From the NCBI RefSeq assembly GCF_040654195.1, contig NZ_JBFAHM010000023.1, positions 1 through 64,000 on the forward strand: a stretch of DNA of 64,000 bases, in the 5' to 3' direction. Under the pieces are notes generated by a model. It did not search any database. It was not told the origin of the DNA and saw only the letters and a program-made list of their open reading frames with translations. The translations under genes and the position numbers were made by a program. Source of the DNA: Hamadaea sp013361475. GTDB lineage: Bacteria > Actinomycetota > Actinomycetes > Mycobacteriales > Micromonosporaceae. Of the stretch, positions 1-9,529 are shown in pieces; position 1 is the first letter of the stretch, and each line of letters starts with the position of its first letter.

Positions 1-3000
1 GACGCGTTCTTGCTCGCCGCCACCTGATCGGCGACCTGCGCCGCGGTCAGCTGCGTCTTGTAGAACGCGAACTCGCCGATCGACCCAGGGAAGTACCCAG
101 CGTTGTCGCCGTCGCTCCCCGTCCAGCCCGCCGACCACTTGCCCGCGCCCAGGTAGGCGTAGGTGGCGGTGGTCGCCACCAGCGCCGCGTTGCGCGTTCC
201 GACCAGCGTCCCGTCCAGGTAGAGCGACTGGCTGCTGCTGCTCGCCGCCAAAGCCACGTGATGCCACTTGCCGTCGGCCACCGAGGCCGCGGTCGTCAAG
301 ACATTCGCGGCGCTCCCGGTCCAGAAACCGCCGCGCAGCTTGCCGTCCACACCCACGTACAGCGCCGGGGTCCAGTAACCGCTCACGCTCAGGTCGCCGT
401 TCATCGGCATGCTTTGGTACGCGTAGAGCACGCCGCCCGCCGTGGAGCCCGAGGGCACGCTGAACCACATTGAGATGGAGTTCGGGCCGGTGGTGGGGAC
501 GTCGGTGGCGGGCAACTCCACATAGGAGGAGGTTCCGTTGAACTTGCCGGCCGTAGCGTCCGTGAACGGGCCGGTCGAGCCGAGGGTCACCGTGTTGTAG
601 GTGCCGACTCCACCGTTGACCTCGTTGACCGCCTCGGTCACCCCGGACTCGTTCATCCGCAGGTAGTCGGCCGGGCCACCGGACAGCACCGACGCGGCGT
701 ACACCTGAGAGGAGCCGGCGACCGTCGAGGGGCTGATCTTCCAGGTTCCGTTGTGCTCGTCGATCACCTGCGTCACGACCCCGCTGACCGGGTCGTAGGT
801 GATCTGAGCCGCCGTCGCACCCGACGGGCGGACGATCTTCGTCAACGGGTGCGCGGCCACCGAGGCCGCGCCGCGCAGGCTCGCCACATCGGCGGCGGTC
901 AGCGTCCGGTCGAACAGCGCCACGTCGGAGATCGTGCCGGTGAAGTAGTTCGCGTAGCCCTCGCTGGAGGTGCCCGACTGGTGCGACTGGTCCGGCCAGG
1001 CGCCGCCGAGGAAGCCCGCCCCGATGTACTCATGCGTCGCGCTGTACGCGTCGATCAGCGTGATCAGCCCGCTGCGGGAGCCGACGACCTGCCCGTCGAG
1101 GTAGAGCGTCTGGGTGTTCCCGGCCGCCGCCAGCACCAGATGGTGCCAGGCGCCGTCGGTGACGGGGTTGGCCGAGACGATCGAGGCGTTCACGTTGTTC
1201 GTCCAGAACGCCGCCCGCAGCTTGCCGCTGCTGCCGATGTAGATGCCCGGCGTGTAGTTGCCCGCCGTCGTGCCGGCGGTGATCGGGTCCTTCTGGTAGC
1301 TGAACAGCACCGAGTCCGGGGTGGTCGTCTTGAACCACATGCTGACCGACTGGTAGCTCGCCGAGCTGACCAGCTTGCCGGGTACCTCCACATAGGAGGA
1401 GGTGCCGTTGAACGCGGCGGCGGTGGCGGCCGACCCCGGCAGCGGGCCCGGCTGGCCGAGCTGCACGTTGGCGTACGTCGCGGCGTCGGTGCCGCCGTTG
1501 TCGAGGACGTCGCTGGTCGCCTTCACCGCGCCGGCCGGCTCGGACAGTCGCCAGTAAGAGTGCGGACCCGCATCCAGCAATGCCGTCGGGTACTGCGATC
1601 CGGTGCCGTACTCGTAGGTCGTGCAGTGCGTGGCGTCGGTCGGCGGGCACACCTTCGTCAGCTGGTCGCCGCTGTACGCGTACGACCAGGTGGAAACCGT
1701 GCTGGCGTCCCCGGCGGTGGCCGGGTCGGTGAAGACCGTGGCGACGTGCGCCTTGCTCGCCCCCGCGGGCGTCGACCACGTCAGATGCAGCGCCCGCCCG
1801 GAAGCCGACGTGATCGTCTCCACCTGACCCGACGCGTTGTACGCCAACGTCAGCGTCCGCCCGGCGGCGTCCTTGATCGCCGTGATCGCATAGACCGCGT
1901 CGATACCGGCCGTGCCCGCGACCTGCCGGGTGAACAGATACGTCGTGCCGTCCTTGTCCACCAGCGAATAGCCGCCGGTGACCGCGGTGAACACCGAATA
2001 TCGGCCGGATGGCGGGTTGAAGCTGCCGTCGGCGTTACGCCCGAACGCGACCTCCGTGCCCGTCGGGTAGGTGATGACGGCGGTCTTGCCGCTGGGGCTG
2101 GCCATCCGCTCGGTGATGTTGGAGTCGACCACTGTGGACCAACCGGCCCCGAACGCCAGCCCGGTACGCGGATCCCGGCTGTTGTACGACCGCTGCACCG
2201 CCAGCGCCGGACCGACCGTGGCCACCTGGGCGTCCATCGCCTCCGTCGTGTAATTGCCCGCACTGGGCTCGAACCCGCGACCGCCGCCGTCCTGCGACAG
2301 CCCGGACGTCACCAGCGGCTGCGGCGGCGGCGTCGACAACGGGAAGTAGTACGCCACGTTCAACGGATCCGGGCTGGTCGCCCAGCCGTCGTACGACACG
2401 ACCCACCAGTAGTAGGTCTTCGACCACTGCAACTTGCCGTCCGGCACCGTCCAGCTCGACGACGACGTCCACCCGGAGGTGGCCACCAGCGCACCCGACG
2501 CGTCGTTGACCTTGTAGTTGTACTGAACCGCCGCCTTCGGCCACACGTCCGGGTCGTGGCCCTTGGCCAGCAGCTCCGGCGTCAGCGTGGTCGCCTGATA
2601 GTCCCGCGGCGGATACTGCGAGTCGATCTGCGGAGCGATGTTCGGGGTGTAGGTCACCGACAGATACGGCGCACACGTGTGCCCGTCACACACCGCCCCG
2701 GACGGCCCGTTCCGCGACGTGAACCGCTTGAAGTCCGTCGTCTCGGTCTGCGAGGCGGAGATGCCCAGACCATTGTTGGTCAGCGTCCCGTTCAGCCAGC
2801 CGTCGAGGGTCGCCTTGGTCAACGGCACCGTCACCCACGAACCCACAGCCCGGTTGCCCGCCGTGTTGGCACACGCCTCCGAGTAGTTCGTCGGGGTCGC
2901 GGTGCCGATCTGCGAGCCGAAGGCCGGGCCGGTATAGCTCACGCTGCCGTAGCGGGCGGTGTCGACCTCCCAGGAGGTCGTGATCGGATGCACCGTGAAC

Positions 3001-4256
3001 GGCTGCGCCGAGCAGCTGCCCTGCCATGTGAGGAACAGCTTGAGGCTGGCCGACGTGATCCGCAGCCCGGCGAACGTCCCGGCGAAGTCGGTGAAATGCA
3101 TCAGCGCCTTGGCCCGGTGCGCACCGCTGTCCCAGGTGCCGACGGCCAGGTCGTCCTCGCCGGAGTGGTCGACGTCGTTCCCGTAGTACACGAAGGTGTC
3201 GCCGGTCGTCGCGAACTCCGTCGTCGGATCGATCGTCACGGGATAGACCCGCTCGGGCGCGTTCAACCACCGCTCGTCGACGCTGACCTTCAGACCGATC
3301 CCGCCGTCCACCTGAACGAGTTCGTAGCGCACGGCGTTCGACGTCGTGAACTCACCGGTCGCCCGATCGAACCTCGAATCGTGCATCAGGCCCGGCGGAA
3401 TACGGCCCTTGACCGTCCCCTTCTCGTCGGCGAGCACCACACCGCCGCTGTCGTCCAGCGCCGGCGTAAGCCCGCTCAACCGAAGCGGGAACACCCACTC
3501 GGTCGTGCTGCCCCGCTCCCGCAGGACGATCGACTCCTTGACCCCGCTCTCCCGCGACTCCAGCACCAGATCCGTGCCCGGAAACACACCGGGATACGTC
3601 ACCGCGTACGCCCCGGTCTGCGCCGGAACCGCAGCCGCGCCCAGCAGCGAATAGCCGAACCTGAGACCGTCGAACGACGCCGAGACGAGCTGCCGGTCGT
3701 CAGCCCGCTTCGCGAACTGCAGACCCAACCGGTTCGCCCGCTGCCCCAGCCGATCCCCCGCCGGAGTGACCTGGGCGTCGATCTTCTGCCAGGCGCCCTT
3801 GCCGTCCTGGTAGTTGACCGTGCTCTGGGAGACTTCCCGGGTGTAGCTGCCGTCGGGGTTGGCGAACAGATCCGAGCCGGCGGTGGACCCGTCGGCCTTC
3901 CGGGTGCTCTTGCCGGGTGCGTACCCCCGGGTGCCGGGCGTCGTGATCTGTTGCGTCTTCCCGTCCTGCCGTTCGGCGGGCGTCTTGTCCGGAGCCCGGC
4001 CCGCCCCGCCGGACGCCTTCGTGTCGGCGTACCCGACGTAATGGCCCTTCCCGGCCGCCGACCCACTCTCCTGCGCCGGACCGATCGGATGGCCGTCGGC
4101 GAAGGCGGACGGCGCGGTCAACCACGACCACAACCAGCTCACCTTCAGATCCACCGGGCCGAAGATCGTCGCGGGCTGCGGAGTGGCGGTGACCAGCAGC
4201 ATCACTGCCGTGAGGAGGAATCCCGCGAGTACGCGGCGGCGGCCAGGACGGTCCAT
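1..4256 (-). CDS. Secreted LamG / YD-repeat (RHS-type) protein, 5' part
   Basis: About 1418 codons are open and run off the left edge, so the C-terminus is missing. The ATG at 4256 follows a strong AGAGGAG ribosome site. A short basic segment and a hydrophobic stretch (residues about 9-30) form a signal peptide. Then come a beta-rich region resembling DNRLRE domains (about 340-535), a fibronectin-like segment with YYWWVVSYDG (about 540-620), an RHS entry region with VQRSYNSRDPRTGLAFGAGW (about 675-700), YD-type repeats (about 790-900), and two concanavalin/LamG modules (about 895-1130 and 1188-1415), each with a WHH(L/V) element and an YLDG hairpin. Actinobacterial proteins of this layout usually continue into more RHS repeats and may end in a toxin or wall-associated tip; that end cannot be seen. 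Role in surface interaction or contact-dependent competition is inference. Confidence 0.85.
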   Translation of the reverse strand, partial: MDRPGRRRVLAGFLLTAVMLLVTATPQPATIFGPVDLKVSWLWSWLTAPSAFADGHPIGPAQESGSAAGKGHYVGYADTKASGGAGRAPDKTPAERQDGKTQQITTPGTRGYAPGKSTRKADGSTAGSDLFANPDGSYTREVSQSTVNYQDGKGAWQKIDAQVTPAGDRLGQRANRLGLQFAKRADDRQLVSASFDGLRFGYSLLGAAAVPAQTGAYAVTYPGVFPGTDLVLESRESGVKESIVLRERGSTTEWVFPLRLSGLTPALDDSGGVVLADEKGTVKGRIPPGLMHDSRFDRATGEFTTSNAVRYELVQVDGGIGLKVSVDERWLNAPERVYPVTIDPTTEFATTGDTFVYYGNDVDHSGEDDLAVGTWDSGAHRAKALMHFTDFAGTFAGLRITSASLKLFLTWQGSCSAQPFTVHPITTSWEVDTARYGSVSYTGPAFGSQIGTATPTNYSEACANTAGNRAVGSWVTVPLTKATLDGWLNGTLTNNGLGISASQTETTDFKRFTSRNGPSGAVCDGHTCAPYLSVTYTPNIAPQIDSQYPPRDYQATTLTPELLAKGHDPDVWPKAAVQYNYKVNDASGALVATSGWTSSSSWTVPDGKLQWSKTYYWWVVSYDGWATSPDPLNVAYYFPLSTPPPQPLVTSGLSQDGGGRGFEPSAGNYTTEAMDAQVATVGPALAVQRSYNSRDPRTGLAFGAGWSTVVDSNITERMASPSGKTAVITYPTGTEVAFGRNADGSFNPPSGRYSVFTAVTGGYSLVDKDGTTYLFTRQVAGTAGIDAVYAITAIKDAAGRTLTLAYNASGQVETITSASGRALHLTWSTPAGASKAHVATVFTDPATAGDASTVSTWSYAYSGDQLTKVCPPTDATHCTTYEYGTGSQYPTALLDAGPHSYWRLSEPAGAVKATSDVLDNGGTDAATYANVQLGQPGPLPGSAATAAAFNGTSSYVEVPGKLVSSASYQSVSMWFKTTTPDSVLFSYQKDPITAGTTAGNYTPGIYIGSSGKLRAAFWTNNVNASIVSANPVTDGAWHHLVLAAAGNTQTLYLDGQVVGSRSGLITLIDAYSATHEYIGAGFLGGAWPDQSHQSGTSSEGYANYFTGTISDVALFDRTLTAADVASLRGAASVAAHPLTKIVRPSGATAAQITYDPVSGVVTQVIDEHNGTWKISPSTVAGSSQVYAASVLSGGPADYLRMNESGVTEAVNEVNGGVGTYNTVTLGSTGPFTDATAGKFNGTSSYVELPATDVPTTGPNSISMWFSVPSGSTAGGVLYAYQSMPMNGDLSVSGYWTPALYVGVDGKLRGGFWTGSAANVLTTAASVADGKWHHVALAASSSSQSLYLDGTLVGTRNAALVATTATYAYLGAGKWSAGWTGSDGDNAGYFPGSIGEFAFYKTQLTAAQVADQVAASKNA

Positions 4257-4401
4257 CGTGGACTCCTCTCGACGGCCCTCCGAGTGGAGGTGTCTGCGAG
4301 TGTCCTGTAAACCTTTCCATTTAGCAATAGGTCGATGTAAGGCCTTCACGTCGTTGGCACATGACGCGTTTCTTCTTCCCGCCGAGGTCTGTCGTCGCCA
4401 T

Positions 4402-4433
4402 TAGTTGCCATGGCTATAGTTGCCATATAAAGT
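4402..4433 (+). promoter_or_regulatory. Leaderless promoter with direct-repeat operator, MarR gene
   Basis: TTGCCA (4405-4410) and TAAAGT (4428-4433) are spaced by 17 bp and sit 7 nt before the ATG at 4441. TAGTTGCCAT occurs twice (4402-4411 and 4417-4426), 15 bp apart, over the promoter. This suggests autoregulation by the MarR protein; the binding itself is inferred. Confidence 0.55.
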
Positions 4434-4440
4434 ATCTGGC

Positions 4441-4896
4441 ATGGCGTACGACGACACCGCGACCGGACGGCTCCTCTGGCAGGTCACGACGAGGTGGCGG
4501 ACGGCCGTGGACCGCGCGATCGCACCGCTGGGTCTCACCCACGCGCAGTACGCCCTGCTCGGCTCGCTCTACAGCCTCACCCGCGCCGGGCGGCAGCCCA
4601 GCCAACGGGAACTGGCCGACGCCGCCGGGCTCGAACCGATCTACGTCTCCAAGCTCATCCGGAGCCTGGAGGCCGCCGGCCTGGTGACCCGTGAGGCGCA
4701 CCCGGCCGACACCCGGGCCCGGCAGCTCGGCCTGACCGACCAGGGCACGGAGTCCTTCCTGGCGGCGGTAAAGATCGTGCACGCCCTCCAGGACGAGCTG
4801 ACCGCGCCGATCGGCGGGTCCGGCTCCGAGCGCAACCGGGAACTCATCCGCACCCTCCGTGCTCTCCTCGGCGGGGGGCAAGCCAACGAGGAGTGA
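4441..4896 (+). CDS. MarR family transcriptional regulator
   Basis: 151 aa, the usual MarR length. The winged helix-turn-helix spans about residues 35-105: the QPSQRELADAAGLEPIYVSK segment is the recognition helix region, and the ADTRARQLGLTDQG wing follows. MarR proteins bind DNA as dimers and usually release it on binding a phenolic or drug-like ligand. An alternative TTG start lies at 4420, but the ATG is preferred because a TANNNT -10 box lies 7 nt upstream and there is no Shine-Dalgarno sequence, as in leaderless actinobacterial genes. A second MarR-like gene follows after 2 bp, so the two are co-transcribed. The divergent LamG/RHS gene starts 184 bp upstream; whether it is a target is unknown. 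Confidence 0.88.
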   Translation: MAYDDTATGRLLWQVTTRWRTAVDRAIAPLGLTHAQYALLGSLYSLTRAGRQPSQRELADAAGLEPIYVSKLIRSLEAAGLVTREAHPADTRARQLGLTDQGTESFLAAVKIVHALQDELTAPIGGSGSERNRELIRTLRALLGGGQANEE

Positions 4897-4898
4897 TC

Positions 4899-5351
4899 AT
4901 GACGCAGTCCACGCCGACGCTGACCGGTCAGGACATCGCCGAGGCCCAGGGCGCGCTGCGCGCCCTGCTGGAGACGATGCTCGCCGGCACCGACGCCACC
5001 GCCAACGAATTCATCGCCCTGCGAGTCCTGGCCGTTCGCGGGCCCTATGAGGATCCCGCGGTTCTGCACGACTTCCTCGCCGCTCAGCGACAGCTCGACC
5101 TCACCCCGGCCGAGGCGGCCGAGCTGCTGGCCGGGCTCGAGGAGGCCGGGCTGGCCGAGGGCACCGCCCGAGCCGCCGGACCGGCCCGGATCACCGCCAC
5201 CGGCACGGCCGTCCTGGCCCGGCTGACCGAGCTGACCAGCCCGGCCACCCGGCAGGTCTTCGGTGACCTCGACCCAGCAGACCTGGCCACGGCGCATCGC
5301 GTCCTCGCCGAGGTGGCGCAGCGGGCCGACCAGCTGCGCGCCGAGATGTGA
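4899..5351 (+). CDS. MarR-like winged-helix protein, second of a tandem pair
   Basis: 150 aa, starting with ATG behind a GAGGAG site that overlaps the end of the previous gene. The sequence reads as a small all-helical dimer with a winged-helix core: TPAEAAELLAGLEEAGLAEG (about residues 67-86) is the HTH part, followed by a GPARITATGTAVLARL wing and helix. It resembles MarR-family proteins but is more divergent than its neighbour, and its recognition helix is weak. It may form a heterodimer with the upstream MarR protein or act as an anti-repressor; both ideas are inference from the 2-bp spacing. A tandem array of hairpins follows its stop codon. Confidence 0.7.
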   Translation: MTQSTPTLTGQDIAEAQGALRALLETMLAGTDATANEFIALRVLAVRGPYEDPAVLHDFLAAQRQLDLTPAEAAELLAGLEEAGLAEGTARAAGPARITATGTAVLARLTELTSPATRQVFGDLDPADLATAHRVLAEVAQRADQLRAEM

Positions 5352-5375
5352 CGCCGGCCGAGACGTGACCAAGCC

Positions 5376-5496
5376 GGCCCGCACGCTAACCCGTGTGCGG
5401 GCCGGCAGTGTGACTTGGCGGCCCGCACGGCTAACCCGTGTGCGGGCCGGCAGTGTGACTTGGCGGCCCGCACGGCTAACCCGTGTGCGGGCCGCC
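5376..5496. repeat. Three tandem 44-45 bp hairpin repeats
   Basis: A unit starting GGCCCGCACG is repeated at 5376, 5420 and 5465. In each unit GGCCCGCAC pairs with GTGTGCGGGCC around a CTAACCC loop, so the region would form three successive stem-loops. It lies between the tandem MarR pair and lysS and may end or attenuate transcription. No poly-T tract follows. Confidence 0.75.
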
Positions 5497-5551
5497 GGGC
5501 CCATCAGGAACAATGGACCGGCAGCGTTTACGTGGGAGAAGGACCGGACGA

Positions 5552-7258
5552 ATGACGCAGAGCACGACCGAAGCCGACTGGGTGTCCCGTTTCGCCGACG
5601 AGGTGATCGCCGCGCACGAAAAGCGTGGCTCCCAGAAGCCGATCGTCTGCGCGTCCGGGCTCAGCCCGTCCGGCCCGGTCCACCTCGGCAACCTCCGTGA
5701 GGTGATGACCCCGCACCTGGTCGCCGACGAGATCCGCCGCCGCGGGCACGACTGCGTACACGTCTTGTCGTGGGACGACTTCGACCGGCTGCGCAAGGTG
5801 CCGCACGGCATCGACCCGGCCTGGGAGGAGCACATCGGCAAGCCGCTGTCGGCCGTGCCGGCCCCGCCCGGGAGCGCGTACTCGTCGTGGGCGGAGCACT
5901 TCAAGGCCCCGATGAAGGCCGCCCTCGCCGAGATGGGCATCGAGGTACGCGAGATCAGCCAGACCGAGATGTACACCTCGGGGGCGTACCGGGAGCAGAT
6001 TCTGCTGGCCATGCGGGAGCGGGCCAAGATCGACGCCGTCCTCGGCCGCTACCGGACGAAGAAGAAGGCTCTGGTCGATGAGGCCACCGATGAGAACGAG
6101 CGGGAGCAGGCCGAAGGCTCCGGCGCCGCCAGCGAGGACGACGGCGGCACCGCCGCGGGCTACTTCCCCTACAAGCCCTACTGCTCGGCGTGCGACCGCG
6201 ACCTCACCACCGTCACGGCATACGACGACGACACGACCGAGCTGACCTACACCTGCCAGTGCGGGCACGGTGAGACCGTGCTGCTGTCCCAGTTCAACCG
6301 GGGCAAGCTGGTCTGGAAGGTCGACTGGCCGATGCGGTGGGCGTACGAGGGGGTGGACTTCGAGCCGTCCGGCGTCGACCACTCCTCGCCCGGCTCGTCC
6401 TTCGTCGTGGGTACGCAACTCGTCCGCGAGGTCTTCGACGCCGACCCGCCGATCGGCCCGATGTACGCCTTCGTCGGCATCTCCGGCATGGCGAAGATGA
6501 GCAGCTCGAAGGGCGGGGTGCCGACGGCGGCCGACGCTCTCCAGATCATGGAGGCCCCGGTCCTGCGCTGGCTGTACGCCCGCCGCCGCCCGAACCAGTC
6601 CTTCACCGTCGCGTTCGACCAGGAGATCCACCGGCTCTACGACGAGTGGGACGCCACGTCGCGCAAGGTGGCCGACGGGTCCGCCACACCGGCCGACAGC
6701 CTCGCGTACGACCGGGCCGTCCGCACGGTCAGCGCCGGTCGCCTCCCGCTGACTCCGCGCCCGTTCACCTACCGGACGCTGGCCTCGATCGTCGACGTCA
6801 CCACCGGCCACGACGAGCAGACCCTGCGTATCCTGCGCGACCTCGACCCGGCGAACCCGATCGAGTCCCTCGACGAGGCCCGGCCCCGGCTGGACTGCGC
6901 CGACCACTGGGTCACCACTCAGCTGGCCCCGGAGGAGCGCACGATCGTCCGGGACGAGCCGGACGCCGAGCTGCTCGACTCGCTGGACGACGGTCAGCGC
7001 GAGTCGCTGCGGCTGCTCGTCGCCGGCCTCGACGACAACTGGTCGCTGGACGGCCTCACCACGCTCGTGTACGGCGTACCGAAGCAGCTGCTCGGCCTGC
7101 CGATGGACGTCAAGCCGACGCCCGAGCTGAAGGTCGCCCAGCGGACCTTCTTCGCCCTGCTCTACCGCCTGCTGGTGAGCCGGGAGACCGGCCCCCGGCT
7201 GCCCACGCTGCTGCTGGCGGTCGGAGCCAAGCGCGTACGCACCCTGCTCGGCGGCTAA
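5552..7258 (+). CDS. lysS: Class I lysyl-tRNA synthetase
   Basis: 568 aa. It attaches lysine to tRNA-Lys at the cost of ATP and is a cytoplasmic enzyme. It carries the class I signature pair: HLGN (HIGH motif, about residue 43) and KMSSSKG (KMSKS motif, about 314), plus a CSAC/CQC zinc-ribbon insert (about 209-238). The VHVLSWDDFDRLRKVPHGID segment is typical of the actinobacterial class I (archaeal-type) LysRS, also called LysK. An acidic low-complexity stretch precedes the zinc ribbon. The ATG at 5552 follows GGAGAAGG; upstream in-frame codons are rejected because they lie in the hairpin repeat array. Whether the genome also has a class II LysRS cannot be told here. Confidence 0.95.
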   Translation: MTQSTTEADWVSRFADEVIAAHEKRGSQKPIVCASGLSPSGPVHLGNLREVMTPHLVADEIRRRGHDCVHVLSWDDFDRLRKVPHGIDPAWEEHIGKPLSAVPAPPGSAYSSWAEHFKAPMKAALAEMGIEVREISQTEMYTSGAYREQILLAMRERAKIDAVLGRYRTKKKALVDEATDENEREQAEGSGAASEDDGGTAAGYFPYKPYCSACDRDLTTVTAYDDDTTELTYTCQCGHGETVLLSQFNRGKLVWKVDWPMRWAYEGVDFEPSGVDHSSPGSSFVVGTQLVREVFDADPPIGPMYAFVGISGMAKMSSSKGGVPTAADALQIMEAPVLRWLYARRRPNQSFTVAFDQEIHRLYDEWDATSRKVADGSATPADSLAYDRAVRTVSAGRLPLTPRPFTYRTLASIVDVTTGHDEQTLRILRDLDPANPIESLDEARPRLDCADHWVTTQLAPEERTIVRDEPDAELLDSLDDGQRESLRLLVAGLDDNWSLDGLTTLVYGVPKQLLGLPMDVKPTPELKVAQRTFFALLYRLLVSRETGPRLPTLLLAVGAKRVRTLLGG

Positions 7259-7265
7259 CGCCGCG

Positions 7266-7330
7266 GCGCTGGATCAGGGTTCGCGGTCGAATCTTGACCC
7301 AAGATTCGACCTGGAACCCTGATCCAGCGC
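7266..7330. repeat. Intergenic palindrome, family 1, copy A
   Basis: A 65-bp palindrome between convergent lysS and GH31. Outer arms GCGCTGGATCAGGGTTC / GAACCCTGATCCAGCGC are perfect over 17 bp; inner arms GGTCGAATCTTG / CAAGATTCGACC are perfect over 12 bp. Related copies lie at 15068, 34567 and 62673. It could work as a bidirectional terminator, but its conserved sequence marks it as a dispersed repeat. Confidence 0.9.
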
Positions 7331-7333
7331 TGA

Positions 7334-9529
7334 TCAGGAGAGACGACGGTAGACGGGGATCTCGTCGAGCGGCACCGCCCGGGTCACCACGGCGGGTCCC
7401 GTGTGGCGTACGCCGGTGAAGTAGTCCTCCCATTCCCCGGCCGGCAGGTAGACCTGCCATTCGGTGACATCGGGCGACGTCACCGGGGCCACGAGGAGGT
7501 CGTCGCCGAGCCGCCATTGCTGCGGCCAGTTCCAGATCTCGGGGTCGCCGGGGTGGTCGAACAACAGCGGGCGCATCAGCGGGCGTCCGGTCTCGATCGA
7601 GCGAGCCGCTTGTGCGGCGAGGTAAGGCACGAGTTCTTCGCGGAGCTGCGCGAACCGCCGGTAGACCTCGACGACGTCGGCAGAACCCGTGCGGGAGGCG
7701 ATGTTCCACGGCGTCCGGTCGACCGAGGGTTCGCGGTGGTGGTTGAACTCCGAGTGGTACTGCATGATCGGGGCGAAGCAGGCCGCCGCGGCCGACCGCA
7801 GGTACAGCTCGGGCTCCGGGATGTCGCCGGAGAACCCGGCCAGATCCCAGCCCCAGAAGAAGATTCCGCCGACGCCCGCGGTCAGACCGGCCGTGATGGA
7901 CGCACGGAACGCCTCCCAGGTCGAGTTCTCGTCGCCCGCCCAATGCGCTGGGAAGGCGGCCGCGCCGGTGAAACCCGCGCGGCTGAAGGTGACGCCGTCG
8001 GTCCCGCTCTCCCGCATCAGGTCGTGGTACGCCTCGGCGTACCGCACCGCGAAGAGGTTGTTGGCGGCGTCGCCTCGGCTGCCGTCGAAGTACCGGAGGT
8101 CGTGGCCCCAGGCGTGCTCGCCGCCGTCGGTCTTGAACCCGTCGATGCCGAGGTCTTCGAGCAGGTAGCGGCGCTTGTCGAGCCACCAGCGCCGAGCGTG
8201 CGGGTTGGTCCAGTCGGGCAGGAGCGCTCCTGGGAACCACCAGCCTCGGTTGCGGTGAGGACTGCCGTCGGCCTCCTTGATCGCGTACTCGCGGTCGATC
8301 ATGGTGGCCGCGTCGGCGGCGACCTGCTCGGCGGCCGACTTCGAACCGGTCAGGTCACCCCGATCGGTCGGCACCAGCGGGATCTGCCAGAGCAGCACCT
8401 TGACGCCGGCCTGGTGTAGTTCATCCACCATGCCCTTGGGGTCTGGCCAGGCGCCGTCGGCCGGGAAGGTGAAGTCGTCCAGCCGGTGCGGAGCCCCGTC
8501 GGCGTGCGGCTCGTAGGAGGCGTCGCGGAACGCCACGAAGGTCGCCTCGTCACTCCACGCCTCGATGACGATCGCGCCGACCGGAATCTGCTCGGCCAGG
8601 CTGCGGCGTACTTCGGCGAGGACCCGCTCCTGGGTGTTCCACTCGTTGCCGCTCATCCACGGCCGGAAGATCCACTCCGGCGGCTGCGGCGGTAGGCCGG
8701 TCTCCGCCAGAAAATCCCGCACGATCGACCCGGGTTCACCGCGATAGAGGCGCAGGCCCAGGACCGGATCGGCCGGATCGATCTCGGCCTCGACGATCAG
8801 CTTGCCGGGATCTGCGGCGCCGACGTCGTACCAGGTGCGGCGGGTGGTCTGGACGTGGAAGCCCCAGTCGCCGCCCGAGCCGCCGGTGACGATCGCGAAC
8901 GGCATCGGGAGGTAGGTCCGGTGCCCCTGGCGTTTGTACTGCTCGAAGACGGTGGCGTCGAGCACTTCGCCGCGTTGGTCGAGGGCGTGGTAACGCTCGC
9001 CGAAGCCGACGACGTGCTCATCGGCCGACAGCCGCAAGGCGAACCGTGCCCGACGGGGTCCGTCCGACCCGACGAGCCACTCGACGTCTTCCACAGTGGA
9101 TCCGGAGCCCGATACCCGCAGCGTGCCGCCGGATGGCTGCCACGTCAACGGGAACACCGGGAACGGTCCCAGCCGTGACCCGCCGCCTTCGACCTCATAG
9201 GACGTGTCGGCCGCCGACGTCACGGTCGCGACGAAGACCGTCCGGCCGTCGGTGTCGGGTACGGCGCTGGCCGCCTCGGTGAGATGGCCGGCCGCACCGG
9301 CGGGGGGCGCGGGCTGCGCCCCGAAATCGCAGACGACCGAAGCCGGATCGACCGGCTGGGCCGGCAGCCGCGTGCCGTCGGCGAAGACGATGTGCACAGC
9401 CGGCACGGACGGGTCGGCCAGGACGCGGATCTCGTAAGCCTCGCCGGAAAGCGGCCGGGCCGGCACCCGCTGGTCGAGGTCGTACCGGTAAGGGTGCTCC
9501 GTGCCGAAGGGGCGATGGGACAAGGTCAC
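7334..9529 (-). CDS. GH31 alpha-glycosidase (alpha-glucosidase/alpha-xylosidase type)
   Basis: 731 aa, normal for bacterial GH31. An N-terminal beta-sandwich (about 1-230) precedes the (beta/alpha)8 barrel. The catalytic nucleophile is the Asp of GFKTDGGE (about residue 467) and the acid/base the Asp of HWAGDENSTW (about 531). No signal peptide, so it should act in the cytoplasm. The GTG at 9529 overlaps the stop of the GH15-like gene (GTGA), which rules out the longer frame running into that gene. As the last gene of an operon with a sugar importer and a GH15-like enzyme, it probably releases glucose (or xylose) from imported alpha-linked oligosaccharides. Exact linkage preference is not visible. 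Confidence 0.9.
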   Translation of the reverse strand: MTLSHRPFGTEHPYRYDLDQRVPARPLSGEAYEIRVLADPSVPAVHIVFADGTRLPAQPVDPASVVCDFGAQPAPPAGAAGHLTEAASAVPDTDGRTVFVATVTSAADTSYEVEGGGSRLGPFPVFPLTWQPSGGTLRVSGSGSTVEDVEWLVGSDGPRRARFALRLSADEHVVGFGERYHALDQRGEVLDATVFEQYKRQGHRTYLPMPFAIVTGGSGGDWGFHVQTTRRTWYDVGAADPGKLIVEAEIDPADPVLGLRLYRGEPGSIVRDFLAETGLPPQPPEWIFRPWMSGNEWNTQERVLAEVRRSLAEQIPVGAIVIEAWSDEATFVAFRDASYEPHADGAPHRLDDFTFPADGAWPDPKGMVDELHQAGVKVLLWQIPLVPTDRGDLTGSKSAAEQVAADAATMIDREYAIKEADGSPHRNRGWWFPGALLPDWTNPHARRWWLDKRRYLLEDLGIDGFKTDGGEHAWGHDLRYFDGSRGDAANNLFAVRYAEAYHDLMRESGTDGVTFSRAGFTGAAAFPAHWAGDENSTWEAFRASITAGLTAGVGGIFFWGWDLAGFSGDIPEPELYLRSAAAACFAPIMQYHSEFNHHREPSVDRTPWNIASRTGSADVVEVYRRFAQLREELVPYLAAQAARSIETGRPLMRPLLFDHPGDPEIWNWPQQWRLGDDLLVAPVTSPDVTEWQVYLPAGEWEDYFTGVRHTGPAVVTRAVPLDEIPVYRRLS

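Noticed and set aside
753..4310. A plus-strand open frame of over 1180 codons
   Set aside because: It is the antisense shadow of the minus-strand LamG/YD-repeat gene: its translation is Arg/Gly/Val-rich with no domain, while the other strand gives a signal peptide and clear modules.
5376..5496. T-box riboswitch before lysS
   Set aside because: The hairpins are tandem copies of one unit; no T-box sequence, specifier stem or antiterminator alternative is visible.
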